Origin: Microbacterium yannicii
Lineage (GTDB): Bacteria; Actinomycetota; Actinomycetes; Actinomycetales; Microbacteriaceae
Length of the DNA stretch: 64,000 nt
Direction: 5' to 3'
NCBI RefSeq assembly: GCF_024055635.1
Contig: NZ_JAMXMB010000012.1
Coordinates: forward strand, 1 to 64,000
The position numbers and the translations under genes are program-made. The notes beneath the pieces are model-generated. The model ran no database searches. It was not told the DNA's origin and saw only the letters and a program-made list of their open reading frames with translations. Positions within the stretch are counted from its first letter, which is position 1; the number at the start of each line of letters is the position of its first letter. This document shows positions 42,754 to 51,822 of this stretch, one piece after another.

Positions 42754-43341
42754 TCAGTCCAGCGCGTTCGGCCCGAGCAGGATGCGGATGTGCGCCTCGA
42801 TGAGTGAACGGATATCGAACGGCGGCCCCTGCATCCATTGGAGCTGGAGCCCTTCCCAGGCGGCCAGCAGCAGATGTGCGACCATGTCGGCGTCGACGCT
42901 CACGGGAACACGGCCGAGGTCTTGGAGGCGACGGATGTCGGTCGACACCACGCCGATCGAGCGCGCCCAGCGCTCCTGGAAGAAGGCATTGGCGGGATGC
43001 TCGGGATCGGCCGCCGCGCCGGCCAGCTCGTTGTAGAGGCGGGCGTAGTTGGTGCGCTGCACGCCGATCTCAGCACGGCTGCCCATCTCGGCGATGGCGC
43101 CCGCTTCGTGCCCGCGCGCGTGGATGTTCTCGTCGTCGTGCTGCCGCAGCGCGGCGATGAGCAGGCTCTCCTTGGTGGGGAAGTGGTAGTACACCGTCGG
43201 TTCGCTCGTGTGTGCGAACTCTGCGATCTCGGTGATCGCGACGTTGCGGTGCCCCTTCTGCCGGACCAGTTCCAGCGCGGCCGCGCTCAGAGACCGCCGA
43301 CGAACGTCGGATTTCGCGTAGGGCCCGCGCTTCGTCGACAT
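42754..43341 (-). CDS. TetR-family transcriptional regulator
   Basis: A 195-residue TetR protein. The HTH covers about 33-58 (VAITEIAEFAHTSEPTVYYH then FPTKESLLIAAL), preceded by the usual helix 1 (RRRSLSAAALELVRQKGH). The C-terminal part is a helical ligand-binding domain with no recognisable subgroup motif. ATG 43341 is divergent from the glycosidase gene at 43447. A perfect TGACTCA-4-TGAGTCA palindrome between them is the likely operator. TetR control of a glycosidase is less common than LacI control and makes this gene the local specialist. Confidence 0.92.
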   Translation of the reverse strand: MSTKRGPYAKSDVRRRSLSAAALELVRQKGHRNVAITEIAEFAHTSEPTVYYHFPTKESLLIAALRQHDDENIHARGHEAGAIAEMGSRAEIGVQRTNYARLYNELAGAAADPEHPANAFFQERWARSIGVVSTDIRRLQDLGRVPVSVDADMVAHLLLAAWEGLQLQWMQGPPFDIRSLIEAHIRILLGPNALD

Positions 43342-43409
43342 CCTGGCTCGCTCTCCGTGCTTTTCAGGGGTGGCGCCTGCAATGCTATGCTCATCGCCAA
43401 ATTAATAGC

Positions 43410-43427
43410 TGACTCAGTATTGAGTCA
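43410..43427. promoter_or_regulatory. TGACTCA-4-TGAGTCA palindrome, TetR operator
   Basis: A perfect 7-bp inverted repeat with a GTAT spacer at 43410-43427, between the divergent tetR gene (start 43341) and the glycosidase gene (GTG 43447). The spacing (18 bp overall) suits a TetR dimer. It ends 19 bases before the glycosidase start, so it would cover the promoter or start of that gene. Confidence 0.75.
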
Positions 43428-43446
43428 ATGAAGGCGAGGATGCCCC

Positions 43447-45594
43447 GTGACCATCGACCGACGCCGGCTGGTGCGCAGGCACAACCCCGTGTACACATCC
43501 GCTCATCCGGTCGCGGTGATGACGGTCGGCAACGGAGACATCGCGATGTCGGTCGACGTCACCGGCCTGCAGACGTTCGCCGCCTTCCACGAGATCGTCC
43601 CCGACCCGAAGCGTGTCGTGGCAGACGGCATCTCGGGGCTCCCCGAGCAGGTGCTGCGACCATTCGACAGCGATGATTTCCAGATCCCCTTGCGGACGCA
43701 GTCCAGCTGGTGCTGGTACCGCACGCGGACAACGCGCGACTTCCGCCTGGCGCAGGCTGAGACCGTCTACGAGACGAGCCGGGGGCCGGTTCCCTACCTC
43801 GACCGCATGGGTCTTCAGCGAGCCGGCGACCCCATCGCCGAAGAGTTCGAGGCAGGGGCGTGGTTCCACTACAACCCCCGGAGGGCTCACCTCGGGCGGC
43901 TCGCACTCGTGCGTCCCGACGGTCAGTCGTTGAGGCATCCGTCGCTCGTGTCGGATGTGCGGACGGAACTGGATCTGTGGTCGGCAGCCGTGCATGCCGA
44001 GTACACGCTCGAAGGGGAGCGCGTGGTGGTCACGACGCTCGCGGACCCCACGGCGCACGCCTTCGCCGTCCGCGTCGAGTCGGCGCTCCTTACCCGGGGC
44101 TGGGGGGTCGCATGGGTCTTCGACGAGCAGCCGGACGAGTTGGCGCCGTTCGAACTCCCGCTAGAGAGCGGGACGACCTGGACGGCCGACGGACCGCAGC
44201 GCGGCATCGCGGAGCGTGTCGTCGAGTCCAGCCGCTACGTCGTCCGCATGGAGGCGACGGGCTCGCTCGCGGAGGGCGCCGATCGTGTCGTCGCGACGGC
44301 GCGCGACCGCTCTCGGCTGGAGGTGGTCGTCGCGCTGGCACCCGACCGAGCGCGGTTGCCGGCGACCGCCTCGTTCGAAGAGGTGGGCGAGCGCGCGGAG
44401 CGCTGGTGGCGGCGCCACTGGTGCGAGGGGGGCGCCCTCAGCTTCGACGGCAGCTCGGATGAGCGAGCGCAGGAGCTCGAGCGCCGCATCGTCCTCTCGC
44501 AGTACCTCCTGGCGATCAACTGCGCGGGATCGACTCCGCCCGCGGAATCGGGTCTCACGTACAACACCTGGACCGGCAAGTTCCACCTCGAGATGCACTG
44601 GTGGCACGCGGCGCAGTTCGCGCTCTGGGGGCGCGGTCATCTGCTCGAACGCAGCCTCGGCTGGTATCACGGTGCCCTGGAACGAGCGCGCGAGACCGCG
44701 GCGCACCAGGGCTACCGCGGTGCGCGCTGGCCGAAGCAGACCGATCCCTCAGCCCGTGAGTCGCCGAGCAACATCGGCGTCTTCCTCGTCTGGCAGCAGC
44801 CGCACCTCATCTACCTCCTCGAACTGCTGCGAGCGGAAGGGCGCGATGACGAGTTCCTGCAGAGGCACTACCCGCTCATCGAGGCGACCGCCGACTTCAT
44901 GGCCGACTTCGTGGAGGAGCGCGACGGCCGGTTCGTGCTGCCCGCCCCGCTCATCCCGGCACAGGAGAGCTACCTGGCCGACCGCGCACGCACCGAGAAC
45001 CCCACTTTCGAGCTCGCCTACTGGTCGTGGGCGCTTCGCCGAGCCAACGAGTGGCGCGCGCGACTCGGACTGCTGCCGCGGTCCGACTGGCACCGGATCG
45101 CCGAGAACATGCATGCCCCGTATGTGCTCGCCGACGGCACCTACGCCGCCATCGCGACGACCCCCTATCTGATCCGCACAGACCACCCGTCGATGCTCAT
45201 GGCGGCGGGGTGGCTGCCCGACACCGACCTCATCGACCTGGCGATCATGCGCAGAACGCTCGACGGGGTATGGAACGACTGGGACCTGCAATCGAGCTGG
45301 GGCTGGGACTACGCCGTGATGGCGATGACCGCTGCGCGACTCGGTGATCTCTCCGGCGCACTGGATGCGCTGCTGCACCCGTCGCCCAAGAACGTCTTCC
45401 TGAGCAACGGCCACAACCCGCAGATGCCGGGTTTTCTCACCATCTACCTTCCCGCGAACGGCGGCATCCTGGCGGCCGCCGCACATGTGGCGGCGGCGGT
45501 GCAGAGCGGGCAGCGGCTACCGGATGGCTGGAGCATCGAGGCCGAGGGTCTGGAGATCTGGCGACGATTCGCCAATTCGATAGTGACCTATTGA
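43447..45594 (+). CDS. (Alpha/alpha)6-barrel glycoside hydrolase, GH65-like
   Basis: A 715-residue protein without signal peptide. The N-terminal 270 residues are beta-rich with VAVMTVGNGDIAMSVDVTGL (22-41), as in the super-sandwich domain of GH65/GH95-like proteins. The rest is alpha-helical with PPAESGLTYNTWTGKFHLEM and WWHAAQFALWGRGHLLERSL near 375-405, and ends with SSWGWDYAVMAMTAARLGDL. The family number is uncertain; a catalytic acid may be in GKFHLEMHWW. Start GTG 43447 has GAGG eight bases before it. It is divergent from tetR and should be induced by that regulator's ligand. Confidence 0.75.
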   Translation: MTIDRRRLVRRHNPVYTSAHPVAVMTVGNGDIAMSVDVTGLQTFAAFHEIVPDPKRVVADGISGLPEQVLRPFDSDDFQIPLRTQSSWCWYRTRTTRDFRLAQAETVYETSRGPVPYLDRMGLQRAGDPIAEEFEAGAWFHYNPRRAHLGRLALVRPDGQSLRHPSLVSDVRTELDLWSAAVHAEYTLEGERVVVTTLADPTAHAFAVRVESALLTRGWGVAWVFDEQPDELAPFELPLESGTTWTADGPQRGIAERVVESSRYVVRMEATGSLAEGADRVVATARDRSRLEVVVALAPDRARLPATASFEEVGERAERWWRRHWCEGGALSFDGSSDERAQELERRIVLSQYLLAINCAGSTPPAESGLTYNTWTGKFHLEMHWWHAAQFALWGRGHLLERSLGWYHGALERARETAAHQGYRGARWPKQTDPSARESPSNIGVFLVWQQPHLIYLLELLRAEGRDDEFLQRHYPLIEATADFMADFVEERDGRFVLPAPLIPAQESYLADRARTENPTFELAYWSWALRRANEWRARLGLLPRSDWHRIAENMHAPYVLADGTYAAIATTPYLIRTDHPSMLMAAGWLPDTDLIDLAIMRRTLDGVWNDWDLQSSWGWDYAVMAMTAARLGDLSGALDALLHPSPKNVFLSNGHNPQMPGFLTIYLPANGGILAAAAHVAAAVQSGQRLPDGWSIEAEGLEIWRRFANSIVTY

Positions 45595-45642
45595 TTTTAG
45601 CTCGGAGCTGATGGACAATGGCCGTGTGGCAACCGATTGACA
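45591..45642 (+). promoter_or_regulatory. Promoter with regulon operator (site b)
   Basis: TTGATT (45591-45596), a 17-bp spacer and GACAAT (45614-45619) form a promoter whose -35 box overlaps the stop of the upstream glycosidase gene. TGGCAACCGATTGACA (45627-45642) begins at about +2. It is the reverse-complement form of the operator at 42709. Binding would prevent transcription of the transporter operon that starts 150 bp later. The 150 bp between show nothing else. Confidence 0.75.
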
Positions 45643-45792
45643 GCTCACTCACCGACAGCTGAGTGGTCGGGCCACACCGCGTGATCGCAACGACACGCAA
45701 CCGCACAGCGGAGACGCCTCCATGGCCACCGACCATGACTCGGAGGACCAGGCTCGCGCTCTCCATGGCTTTCAAAGATGAGGACCGATCCC

Positions 45793-47085
45793 ATGAACAC
45801 ACTCAGGACCCGACGTCGCGGCGCACTCCTCGCCGGATCGCTGTCGATAGTGGCGGCGCTCGCGATCACCGGATGCGCTCCTGCCGCACCGGCGGACGAC
45901 CCCACAGCGGGAGAGGAGGACATCGAACTGACCTTCCTCAACCAGTCGCGTGGTCAGGAAGCGGCGCTCACCCAGCTGGCCGAGCAGTACACCGACGAGA
46001 CCGGGGTCAAGGTCACCATCGACTCTCCCGGCCCTGCGGACTACCTGCCGAAGCTGCAGGCGCGGGCGCAGTCAGGTGACATGCCCGACATCTACTCCTC
46101 GTTCGCCGCCACCGATATGGCCCCGTTCTACAAGGCGGGTTGGGCCATGGACCTGACCGATGAACTCGAGGCCGGCTGGAGCGAGGACTTCAGCCCCGAG
46201 GTGATCGAGATGTCGACGTTCCAGGACGGCAACAACCTCGGCGTTCCTGCGGGCATCTACAGCGTGCACTGGGAGACGCAGACCTACGGCATGATGGTCA
46301 ACCCTGCGCTGACCGACATGACCGCCGACGACGCGCCGGCGACGATGGAGGAGTTCATCGACGCCAACGAGGACGACGGCAGTTTCTCGATCGCGGCGTC
46401 ACTGACGCCGATGCTCGTCCAGGCGCTCGCCTCGAACTGGCTGACGGACGAGGAGATCGAGGCGACCTTCAACGGTGAGGAGAGCTGGGAGAGCGAGGGG
46501 TGGCACAACGCCTTCCAATTCCTGGTGGACCTGAAGGAGGCCGGCGTCATCGCCAACGGCGCTCTTCCTGGTGGTCAGGACGACAACCCCAGCGTCGAGA
46601 CGGCCTTCTTCACGCAGACGCTGGGATCGATCTTCGACGCGTCGCCGGGTGTGTCGGTCGGCTTCCGGACCAACCCCGAGTTCACGGACTACTTCTCGAT
46701 CGGCATCCTCGGAGCCGACGACGCACCGCTCGAGCCTCGCTCGCCCGGAGTCCCCGGAAAGGGCGCGGTCATCAACCCGAAGGGCGAGCACCCCGAGGCA
46801 GCGCTGGACTTCGTCAAGTGGCTCACCGAACCCGCGCAGCAGCAGGTGTTCGCAGAGGTCGGCCTGATCCTCCCGACCAACCCCGAGCTGCTCGCCAGCG
46901 GTGATGTGCCCGAGCAGCTCGGCGGCTTCGCCGAGGGCGTCGCGTCGCTGCAGGTCATGTCCACGACTTTCACCACCGATGTCCGGAGCGCCATCGTCGC
47001 CGAGGCCCAGCGCCTCGTGCTCGGTGAGACGACGGTGGATGACGCACTGGCCACCATCCAGGCGGCTCAGGATCGATCGTCGTGA
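45793..47085 (+). CDS. CUT1 sugar ABC transporter substrate-binding lipoprotein
   Basis: A 430-residue family 1 solute-binding protein. Lipoprotein signal with Arg-rich start (TLRTRRRGALL) and LAITGC, Cys28. The mature part begins IELTFLNQSRGQEAALTQLA. I choose ATG 45793 with AGGA eight bases before it; the ATG five codons upstream lacks a site. It should bind an oligosaccharide made by the rhamnosidase/GH43 group. It overlaps the first permease gene by four bases, with no hairpin between, unlike the other two ABC operons here. It follows operator site b. Confidence 0.94.
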   Translation: MNTLRTRRRGALLAGSLSIVAALAITGCAPAAPADDPTAGEEDIELTFLNQSRGQEAALTQLAEQYTDETGVKVTIDSPGPADYLPKLQARAQSGDMPDIYSSFAATDMAPFYKAGWAMDLTDELEAGWSEDFSPEVIEMSTFQDGNNLGVPAGIYSVHWETQTYGMMVNPALTDMTADDAPATMEEFIDANEDDGSFSIAASLTPMLVQALASNWLTDEEIEATFNGEESWESEGWHNAFQFLVDLKEAGVIANGALPGGQDDNPSVETAFFTQTLGSIFDASPGVSVGFRTNPEFTDYFSIGILGADDAPLEPRSPGVPGKGAVINPKGEHPEAALDFVKWLTEPAQQQVFAEVGLILPTNPELLASGDVPEQLGGFAEGVASLQVMSTTFTTDVRSAIVAEAQRLVLGETTVDDALATIQAAQDRSS

Positions 47086-48014
47086 CCTCACAGTTCACGC
47101 TGTCCGTGCGGCGTCCCCTCCGGACGCCGCACGGGCGGCGCGGCATCCGCCGCAACCTCCTCGGCTGGACGTTCCTGGCACCGGCCATCGCCCTGATCGG
47201 CGTGTTCACGATCACGCCCTTCGCACAGGCGATCCTGCTCAGCTTCCAGTCGTGGGACGGCGTCAGCCCCGATACGCCGTGGGTCGGACTGGCGAACTAC
47301 GAGTTCGTCATGAGCGACCCGATCTTCTGGACGTCGATGCGGAACGTCCTGCTGTTCGGTGTCATCGGCTTCTTCGTGGGCAACGGGCTGGCGCTGTGCC
47401 TCGCGCTCGCCGTCAATTCGACCACCCGCGGCACGACCTTCTTCCGCACGGTGTTCTACCTGCCGGGCGTGCTGTCCGTGGTCGTCGTCGGCCTCCTGTT
47501 CGGCTTCATCCTGGCGCCCGGCTCGGGCGTGCTGAACCGGCTGCTCGAACTCGTCGGTCTCGGTTCGTGGGCCCAGAACTGGCTGGGTGATCCGGCATTC
47601 GCCCTCATCTCCGTCGCCGCGGTGTTCGTCTGGTACCACTGGGGGTTCGCGTTCCTGCTGTTCCTCGCGGGGCTCCAGGACGTGCCGAAGGAGCTCTACG
47701 AGGCGGCGGAGCTGGACGGAGCGAACCGGTGGACGAAGTTCCGGTACGTGACCTGGCCGCAGCTGGCGCCGGTGACGTCGATCGTCAGTCTGCTCACACT
47801 GCTGGCGGCCCTGCAGATCTTCGGAACCGTGCAGGTGCTCACCAACGGCGGTCCGGGCTATCACACGATGGTGCCGACCCTCGCGATCTACAACGAAGCG
47901 TTCGTCAACTGGCGCTACGGCAGCGCCGCCGCGATGTCGGTCATCTTCGGCGGCGCGCTCGTGCTGCTGTCGCTGATCCAGCTCGCGATCACGGGACGGA
48001 GGTCCCGCGCATGA
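47082..48014 (+). CDS. Sugar ABC transporter permease, MalF type
   Basis: A 310-residue CUT1 permease with six hydrophobic segments after an Arg-rich N-terminus (SVRRPLRTPHGRRGIRRN). The EAA loop is ELYEAAELDGANRWTKFRYV (near 205-224), followed by TWPQLAPVTSIV. GTG 47082 overlaps the binding-protein stop. It ends ITGRRSRA, overlapping the next permease start by four bases (ATGA). It forms the channel with the MalG-type partner. The ATPase is not encoded nearby. Confidence 0.94.
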   Translation: MTSQFTLSVRRPLRTPHGRRGIRRNLLGWTFLAPAIALIGVFTITPFAQAILLSFQSWDGVSPDTPWVGLANYEFVMSDPIFWTSMRNVLLFGVIGFFVGNGLALCLALAVNSTTRGTTFFRTVFYLPGVLSVVVVGLLFGFILAPGSGVLNRLLELVGLGSWAQNWLGDPAFALISVAAVFVWYHWGFAFLLFLAGLQDVPKELYEAAELDGANRWTKFRYVTWPQLAPVTSIVSLLTLLAALQIFGTVQVLTNGGPGYHTMVPTLAIYNEAFVNWRYGSAAAMSVIFGGALVLLSLIQLAITGRRSRA

Positions 48015-48928
48015 CCCTCACCAACGACAATCCCGACACGCGCGCCGCGACGGCGGCATCGGGCCCCGAGAGCAAGAGCACCTCCGAGAAGGCGATCCGT
48101 CGTCGTCGCCGCCTCCCTCTCCACACCATCGGCCTGTACGGACTGCTCGCGATCGCCGCGCTGACGGCCTTGTTCCCGCTTCTGTGGATGCTGTCAGGGT
48201 CCCTCCAGTCGCTCACCGAGCTGCTGACGAACCAGAGCTTCCTGCCGAGCGACCCGCAGTGGGGCAATTACGTCACAGCCTGGGTGCAGGGCGACCTCGG
48301 CACGTACCTGCGCAACAGCGTGATCTACACCGCGGCGGCCGTGCTCGGCATCCTCCTGGTGTCGAGCCTTGCCGGTTACGCGCTGGCGCGGCTCGAGTTC
48401 GCCGGAAAGGGCGTCTTCACCTTCGTCATCCTCGCGGTCATGATCATCCCGGCACCCGCTATGTTCCTCGCGCAGTACAAGCTGCTCATCTCGCTCGGCC
48501 TGACAAACAGCCCGGTCGGCTATGTGCTGATCCTGATCACGTCGGGCGTCCCGATGTCGACCCTCATCATGCGGAGCTTCTTCGTCAGCCAGCCGCGCGA
48601 CCTCGAAGAGGCTGCCGCGCTGGACGGCGCTGGGCCGCTCCGCATCTTCTGGAGCGTCATCCTTCCTCTGGCCCGGCCGGGTCTCGCCGCCGTCGCGGTG
48701 ATCCAAGGGCTCGGTGCGTGGAACGAGTACCTCATGGCTCTCGTGCTGTTCGACGACAACGAGCTCATGCCGATCCAGCGCGGCCTGACCGCGTTCACGT
48801 CGGCTGAGACGCCCCAGCAGCAGGTGCTGCTCGCCGCCACCGCGATCTCGATCGTGCCGGTCGTCGTGTTCTACCTGATGGCCCAACGACACATCGTCAA
48901 GGGCATCGGTGCGGGCGCCATCAAGTAG
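48011..48928 (+). CDS. Sugar ABC transporter permease, MalG type
   Basis: A 305-residue CUT1 permease with a polar 35-residue N-terminus and six membrane helices. EAA loop: DLEEAAALDGAGPLRIFWSV (near 197-216), then LPLARPGLAAVAV. It ends with AQRHIVKGIGAGAIK, the typical MalG tail. ATG 48011 overlaps the preceding stop. It is last gene of the site-b operon; operator site c lies 35 bp after its stop and belongs to the next unit. Confidence 0.94.
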   Translation: MTLTNDNPDTRAATAASGPESKSTSEKAIRRRRRLPLHTIGLYGLLAIAALTALFPLLWMLSGSLQSLTELLTNQSFLPSDPQWGNYVTAWVQGDLGTYLRNSVIYTAAAVLGILLVSSLAGYALARLEFAGKGVFTFVILAVMIIPAPAMFLAQYKLLISLGLTNSPVGYVLILITSGVPMSTLIMRSFFVSQPRDLEEAAALDGAGPLRIFWSVILPLARPGLAAVAVIQGLGAWNEYLMALVLFDDNELMPIQRGLTAFTSAETPQQQVLLAATAISIVPVVVFYLMAQRHIVKGIGAGAIK

Positions 48929-48958
48929 ACGGGGCCGGACGAGCAGCTGACCGCGATG

Positions 48959-48978
48959 TAGGATGCAATCGGTTGCCA
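48959..48978 (+). promoter_or_regulatory. -10 box and regulon operator (site c)
   Basis: TAGGAT (48959-48964) is a good -10 box, and ATGCAATCGGTTGCCA (48963-48978) overlaps its end and the start point. It is one mismatch from the consensus TGGCAAYCGRTTGYCA at position 1-2. The SDR gene begins 65 bp later. No clear -35 box was seen, so an activator may also be needed. Confidence 0.7.
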
Positions 48979-49043
48979 ACTTCGCTCGCGCCGACTCATC
49001 CCAGCTGTCGACGTCGTGCCACTCACTCGACAGAAGGATCCAG

Positions 49044-49847
49044 ATGGACATCGACAAGAAGGTCTTCGTCGTCACCGGCGCGGGAAACGGCATCGCCCGC
49101 GAGGTGACGCTGCGCCTCCTCGCCGGGGGTGCTTCGGTCGCCGGCGTCGACCTCAGCGAGAAGGGGCTGGAGGAGACCGCGGCCATGGCGGCGGCCGGTC
49201 CGCGCTTCTCGGCGCACGTCGTGAACATCACCGACCGGGAGGCCGTCGAGGCGCTTCCTGCTGCCGTCCAGTCGGCGCACGGCGCCGTGGACGGCGTCGT
49301 CAACGTGGCCGGCGTCATCCAGAAGTTCGTCAAAGTCGTCGACCTGCCGTTCAGCGAGATCGAGAAGGTCATGAACGTGAACTTCTGGGGCGTCATGAAC
49401 ATGTGCAAGGCGTTCCTGCCGGTTCTCCTCTCGCGGCCCCAGGCGTCGCTCGTGAACATCGCCAGCATGGGCTCGTACGCCGCGGTGCCCGGTCAGGCCG
49501 TGTACGGCGCATCCAAGGCTGCGGTGAAGCTGCTCACCGAAGCCCTCTACGCCGAGCTGCTCGACTCGAACGTGGCTGTGACGGTCGTCTTCCCCGGGGC
49601 CATCGCGACGGGGATCGCGGCGAACTCGGGCGTCACGCTGGCGCCGGAAGGGGCATCCGCGCAGAACTCGGCGTACAAGACGTCAACACCGCAGAAGGCG
49701 GCGCAGGTGATCGTCGACGCGATCCGCACGGGGAAGTTCCGGGCGACGATCGGCTCCGACGCCGCCGGCATGGACAAGCTCGCTCGACTGAACCCGAAGC
49801 TGGCGACGACGGTCATCGCCAAGCAGATGGCGGGGCTGCTCGGGTGA
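49044..49847 (+). CDS. Short-chain dehydrogenase/reductase
   Basis: A 267-residue classical SDR. Cofactor loop VTGAGNGIAREV (10-21), VNVAGV in place of N-N-A-G, and the active site with Ser (NIASMGSYAAV) and YGASKAA. GAAGGA lies about eight bases before ATG 49044. It overlaps the GH43 gene by four bases and lies under operator site c, so its substrate is probably a sugar or sugar acid from the same glycan, for example a rhamnose or galacturonate derivative. The sequence does not allow a precise choice. Confidence 0.9.
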   Translation: MDIDKKVFVVTGAGNGIAREVTLRLLAGGASVAGVDLSEKGLEETAAMAAAGPRFSAHVVNITDREAVEALPAAVQSAHGAVDGVVNVAGVIQKFVKVVDLPFSEIEKVMNVNFWGVMNMCKAFLPVLLSRPQASLVNIASMGSYAAVPGQAVYGASKAAVKLLTEALYAELLDSNVAVTVVFPGAIATGIAANSGVTLAPEGASAQNSAYKTSTPQKAAQVIVDAIRTGKFRATIGSDAAGMDKLARLNPKLATTVIAKQMAGLLG

Positions 49848-51628
49848 CACGCGTCTGGAGCAATCCGCTCGATCTCTCGTATCGATACCAGGACGTCCGC
49901 TTCTCCGGGTGGGTGGGCGGGGTCCATCTGGGCGATCCCCGCCGGAGTATTCACCGAGAGGCGGCTGATCCGTCGATCGTCAGATATCAGGGGCGCTATT
50001 TCCTATTCGCCTCGATGTCGCGCGGATACTGGCACTCCGATGACCTTGCCGAGTGGCACTATCGACCGACCGAGAAGCTCCCGCCGTTCGATTACGCCCC
50101 GGATGTCCGAGAGATCGACGGTGCGCTGATCATCAGCGCGTCCCGGAAGACGGGCAACTCGCCCTTCTTCCGGAGCGTGGACCCGCTCGCCGACGACTTC
50201 GCGGAGGTCGCGCCCGGCACGTTCTCGTTCTGGGATCCCAGCATCTTCCAGGACGACGACGGGCGCATCTATCTCTACTGGGGCTGCGACAACGTGCAGC
50301 CGTTGTACGGGCTGGAACTGGACAGTGGACTGGAGCCGATCGGCCAACCGGTGCCCCTCGCCGCGAGCGATGTCGAACGACGCGGGTGGGAGCGCACGGG
50401 GGAGGACTACGTCGTTCCCGAGCCGAAGACCGAGCGTGAACGCATGGTCGCCCAGTTCGCCGGACGTGCGCCGTACATCGAGGGCGCGTGGATGACGAAG
50501 GTGGGCGACACCTACTACCTCCAGTACGCGGCGCCCGGCACGCAGTGGAACACGTATGCGGACGGGTACCTCACCTCAGATTCGCCGTTGGGACCGTTCA
50601 CGTACTCGAGCAGCAGCCCCTTCTCGTCCAAGCCGGGGGGTTTCATGACCGGGGCCGGCCACGGCAGCACCTTCCAGGATGAGTGGGGAAACTGGTGGCA
50701 TGCGGCGACGATGCGCATCAGCGTGAACGACGTCTTCGAGCGACGGATGGGCATCTTCCCCGCTGGGTTCGACGAAGACGGAGTGCTCTTCTGCAACCAG
50801 AGCTTCGCCGACTACCCGCTCGTCGTGCCGGACGGCGCATTCGACCCCCGAGCACGGCTCGAGCCGGAGTGGATGCTGCTCTCGTATCGTGCCTCCGCAA
50901 AGGCGTCGTCGACGGCTCCGGGCCACGACGCGGCGCTGGCCACGGACGAGGACGCCCGCGACTGGTGGGCGTCGACAGCTCCGGGCGTCGGAGAATGGCT
51001 CGCGGTGGACCTCGGCCAAGCCCAGCATGTGCACGCCGTGCAGGTGAATCTGGCGGATCAGGCGCTGGCCGACACCGCGCCGCCGCTCGACGTCGGCGCC
51101 GACAGCGGGCACACCTGGCGCGGCATCTACGAGACGCACACCCCTGCCGCGTTCCTGCTCGAGGGCTCGCTCGATGGCGAGACGTGGGAGACGCTCCACG
51201 ATGGAAGCGTCTCGGGCGAGGATCGGCCCCACGCCCTCGTGATTCTCGACCGACCCAAGATGCTGCGGCACGTTCGGGTGACGGCGCAGACTCTGCCGTT
51301 CGACGGGGCGTTCGCGGTGAGCGGTCTCCGCGTGTTCGGCCGTGGTGAAGGGGAGGCGCCGCCGCAGGTCTCGCCTCAGGCGGCGCGCATCGATGCACGG
51401 ACGGCCCGCCTGAGCTGGACGCCCGCTCCGGCCGCGATGGGATACAACGTCCGGTACGGGTCGCACCCCGACAAGCTCTACCGGAGCTGGCTGCTCTACG
51501 AGCGGGATCACCTCGATGTGCCCTCGCTCAACGCCGATGAGCAGACGTGGTTCGCGGTGGATTCGTTCAACGAGAACGGGGTGACCCGCGGCGAGCCCGT
51601 GCTCGCCGTGGCAATCGACGCCCCGTGA
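49844..51628 (+). CDS. GH43 glycosidase with C-terminal binding modules
   Basis: A 594-residue cytoplasmic five-bladed propeller glycosidase of GH43. The catalytic set is Asp42 in REAADPSIVRYQGRYF, Asp131 in SFWDPSIFQDDDGRIY and Glu213 in PYIEGAW. Residues about 340-500 form a discoidin-like carbohydrate-binding domain (GEWLAVDLGQAQHVHAVQVN), and the last 90 residues resemble a fibronectin III domain (ARLSWTPAPAAMGYNVRYG). GTG 49844 overlaps the SDR stop. Likely an arabinosidase, xylosidase or galactosidase acting on imported fragments; the subfamily cannot be fixed by eye. Confidence 0.88.
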   Translation: MTRVWSNPLDLSYRYQDVRFSGWVGGVHLGDPRRSIHREAADPSIVRYQGRYFLFASMSRGYWHSDDLAEWHYRPTEKLPPFDYAPDVREIDGALIISASRKTGNSPFFRSVDPLADDFAEVAPGTFSFWDPSIFQDDDGRIYLYWGCDNVQPLYGLELDSGLEPIGQPVPLAASDVERRGWERTGEDYVVPEPKTERERMVAQFAGRAPYIEGAWMTKVGDTYYLQYAAPGTQWNTYADGYLTSDSPLGPFTYSSSSPFSSKPGGFMTGAGHGSTFQDEWGNWWHAATMRISVNDVFERRMGIFPAGFDEDGVLFCNQSFADYPLVVPDGAFDPRARLEPEWMLLSYRASAKASSTAPGHDAALATDEDARDWWASTAPGVGEWLAVDLGQAQHVHAVQVNLADQALADTAPPLDVGADSGHTWRGIYETHTPAAFLLEGSLDGETWETLHDGSVSGEDRPHALVILDRPKMLRHVRVTAQTLPFDGAFAVSGLRVFGRGEGEAPPQVSPQAARIDARTARLSWTPAPAAMGYNVRYGSHPDKLYRSWLLYERDHLDVPSLNADEQTWFAVDSFNENGVTRGEPVLAVAIDAP

Positions 51629-51733
51629 ACCTGATCCGCGCTACATGAGCTGTCCACCGTTGAGGCGCTCGGGACGATGCGTGCGCCGAGAACGTGGATG
51701 CCGGTGAGCAGGGCTCCGTACACGCCGGTCGCC

Positions 51734-51776
51734 TTGCGTCAGGCCACGGTCCAAGCTAGTGTGCAATCGGTTGCCA
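51734..51776 (+). promoter_or_regulatory. Promoter with regulon operator (site d)
   Basis: TTGCGT (51734-51739), a 17-bp spacer and TAGTGT (51757-51762) make a promoter, and GTGCAATCGGTTGCCA (51761-51776) covers its end and start point. The rhamnosidase gene starts 46 bp later. The operator differs from site c only in its first base. The 100 bp between the GH43 stop (51628) and this promoter hold no clear gene. Confidence 0.75.
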
Positions 51777-51822
51777 TGTTCGCATTCGGACACGGGCCGG
51801 CCGGTGAATCCCAGGAAAGACG

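Noticed and set aside
51641-51730. Possible minus-strand end of an SDR gene (frame ending NGGQLM) before the rhamnosidase promoter
   Set aside because: The similarity is limited to about six residues, and the preceding Rossmann fold is absent in all frames.
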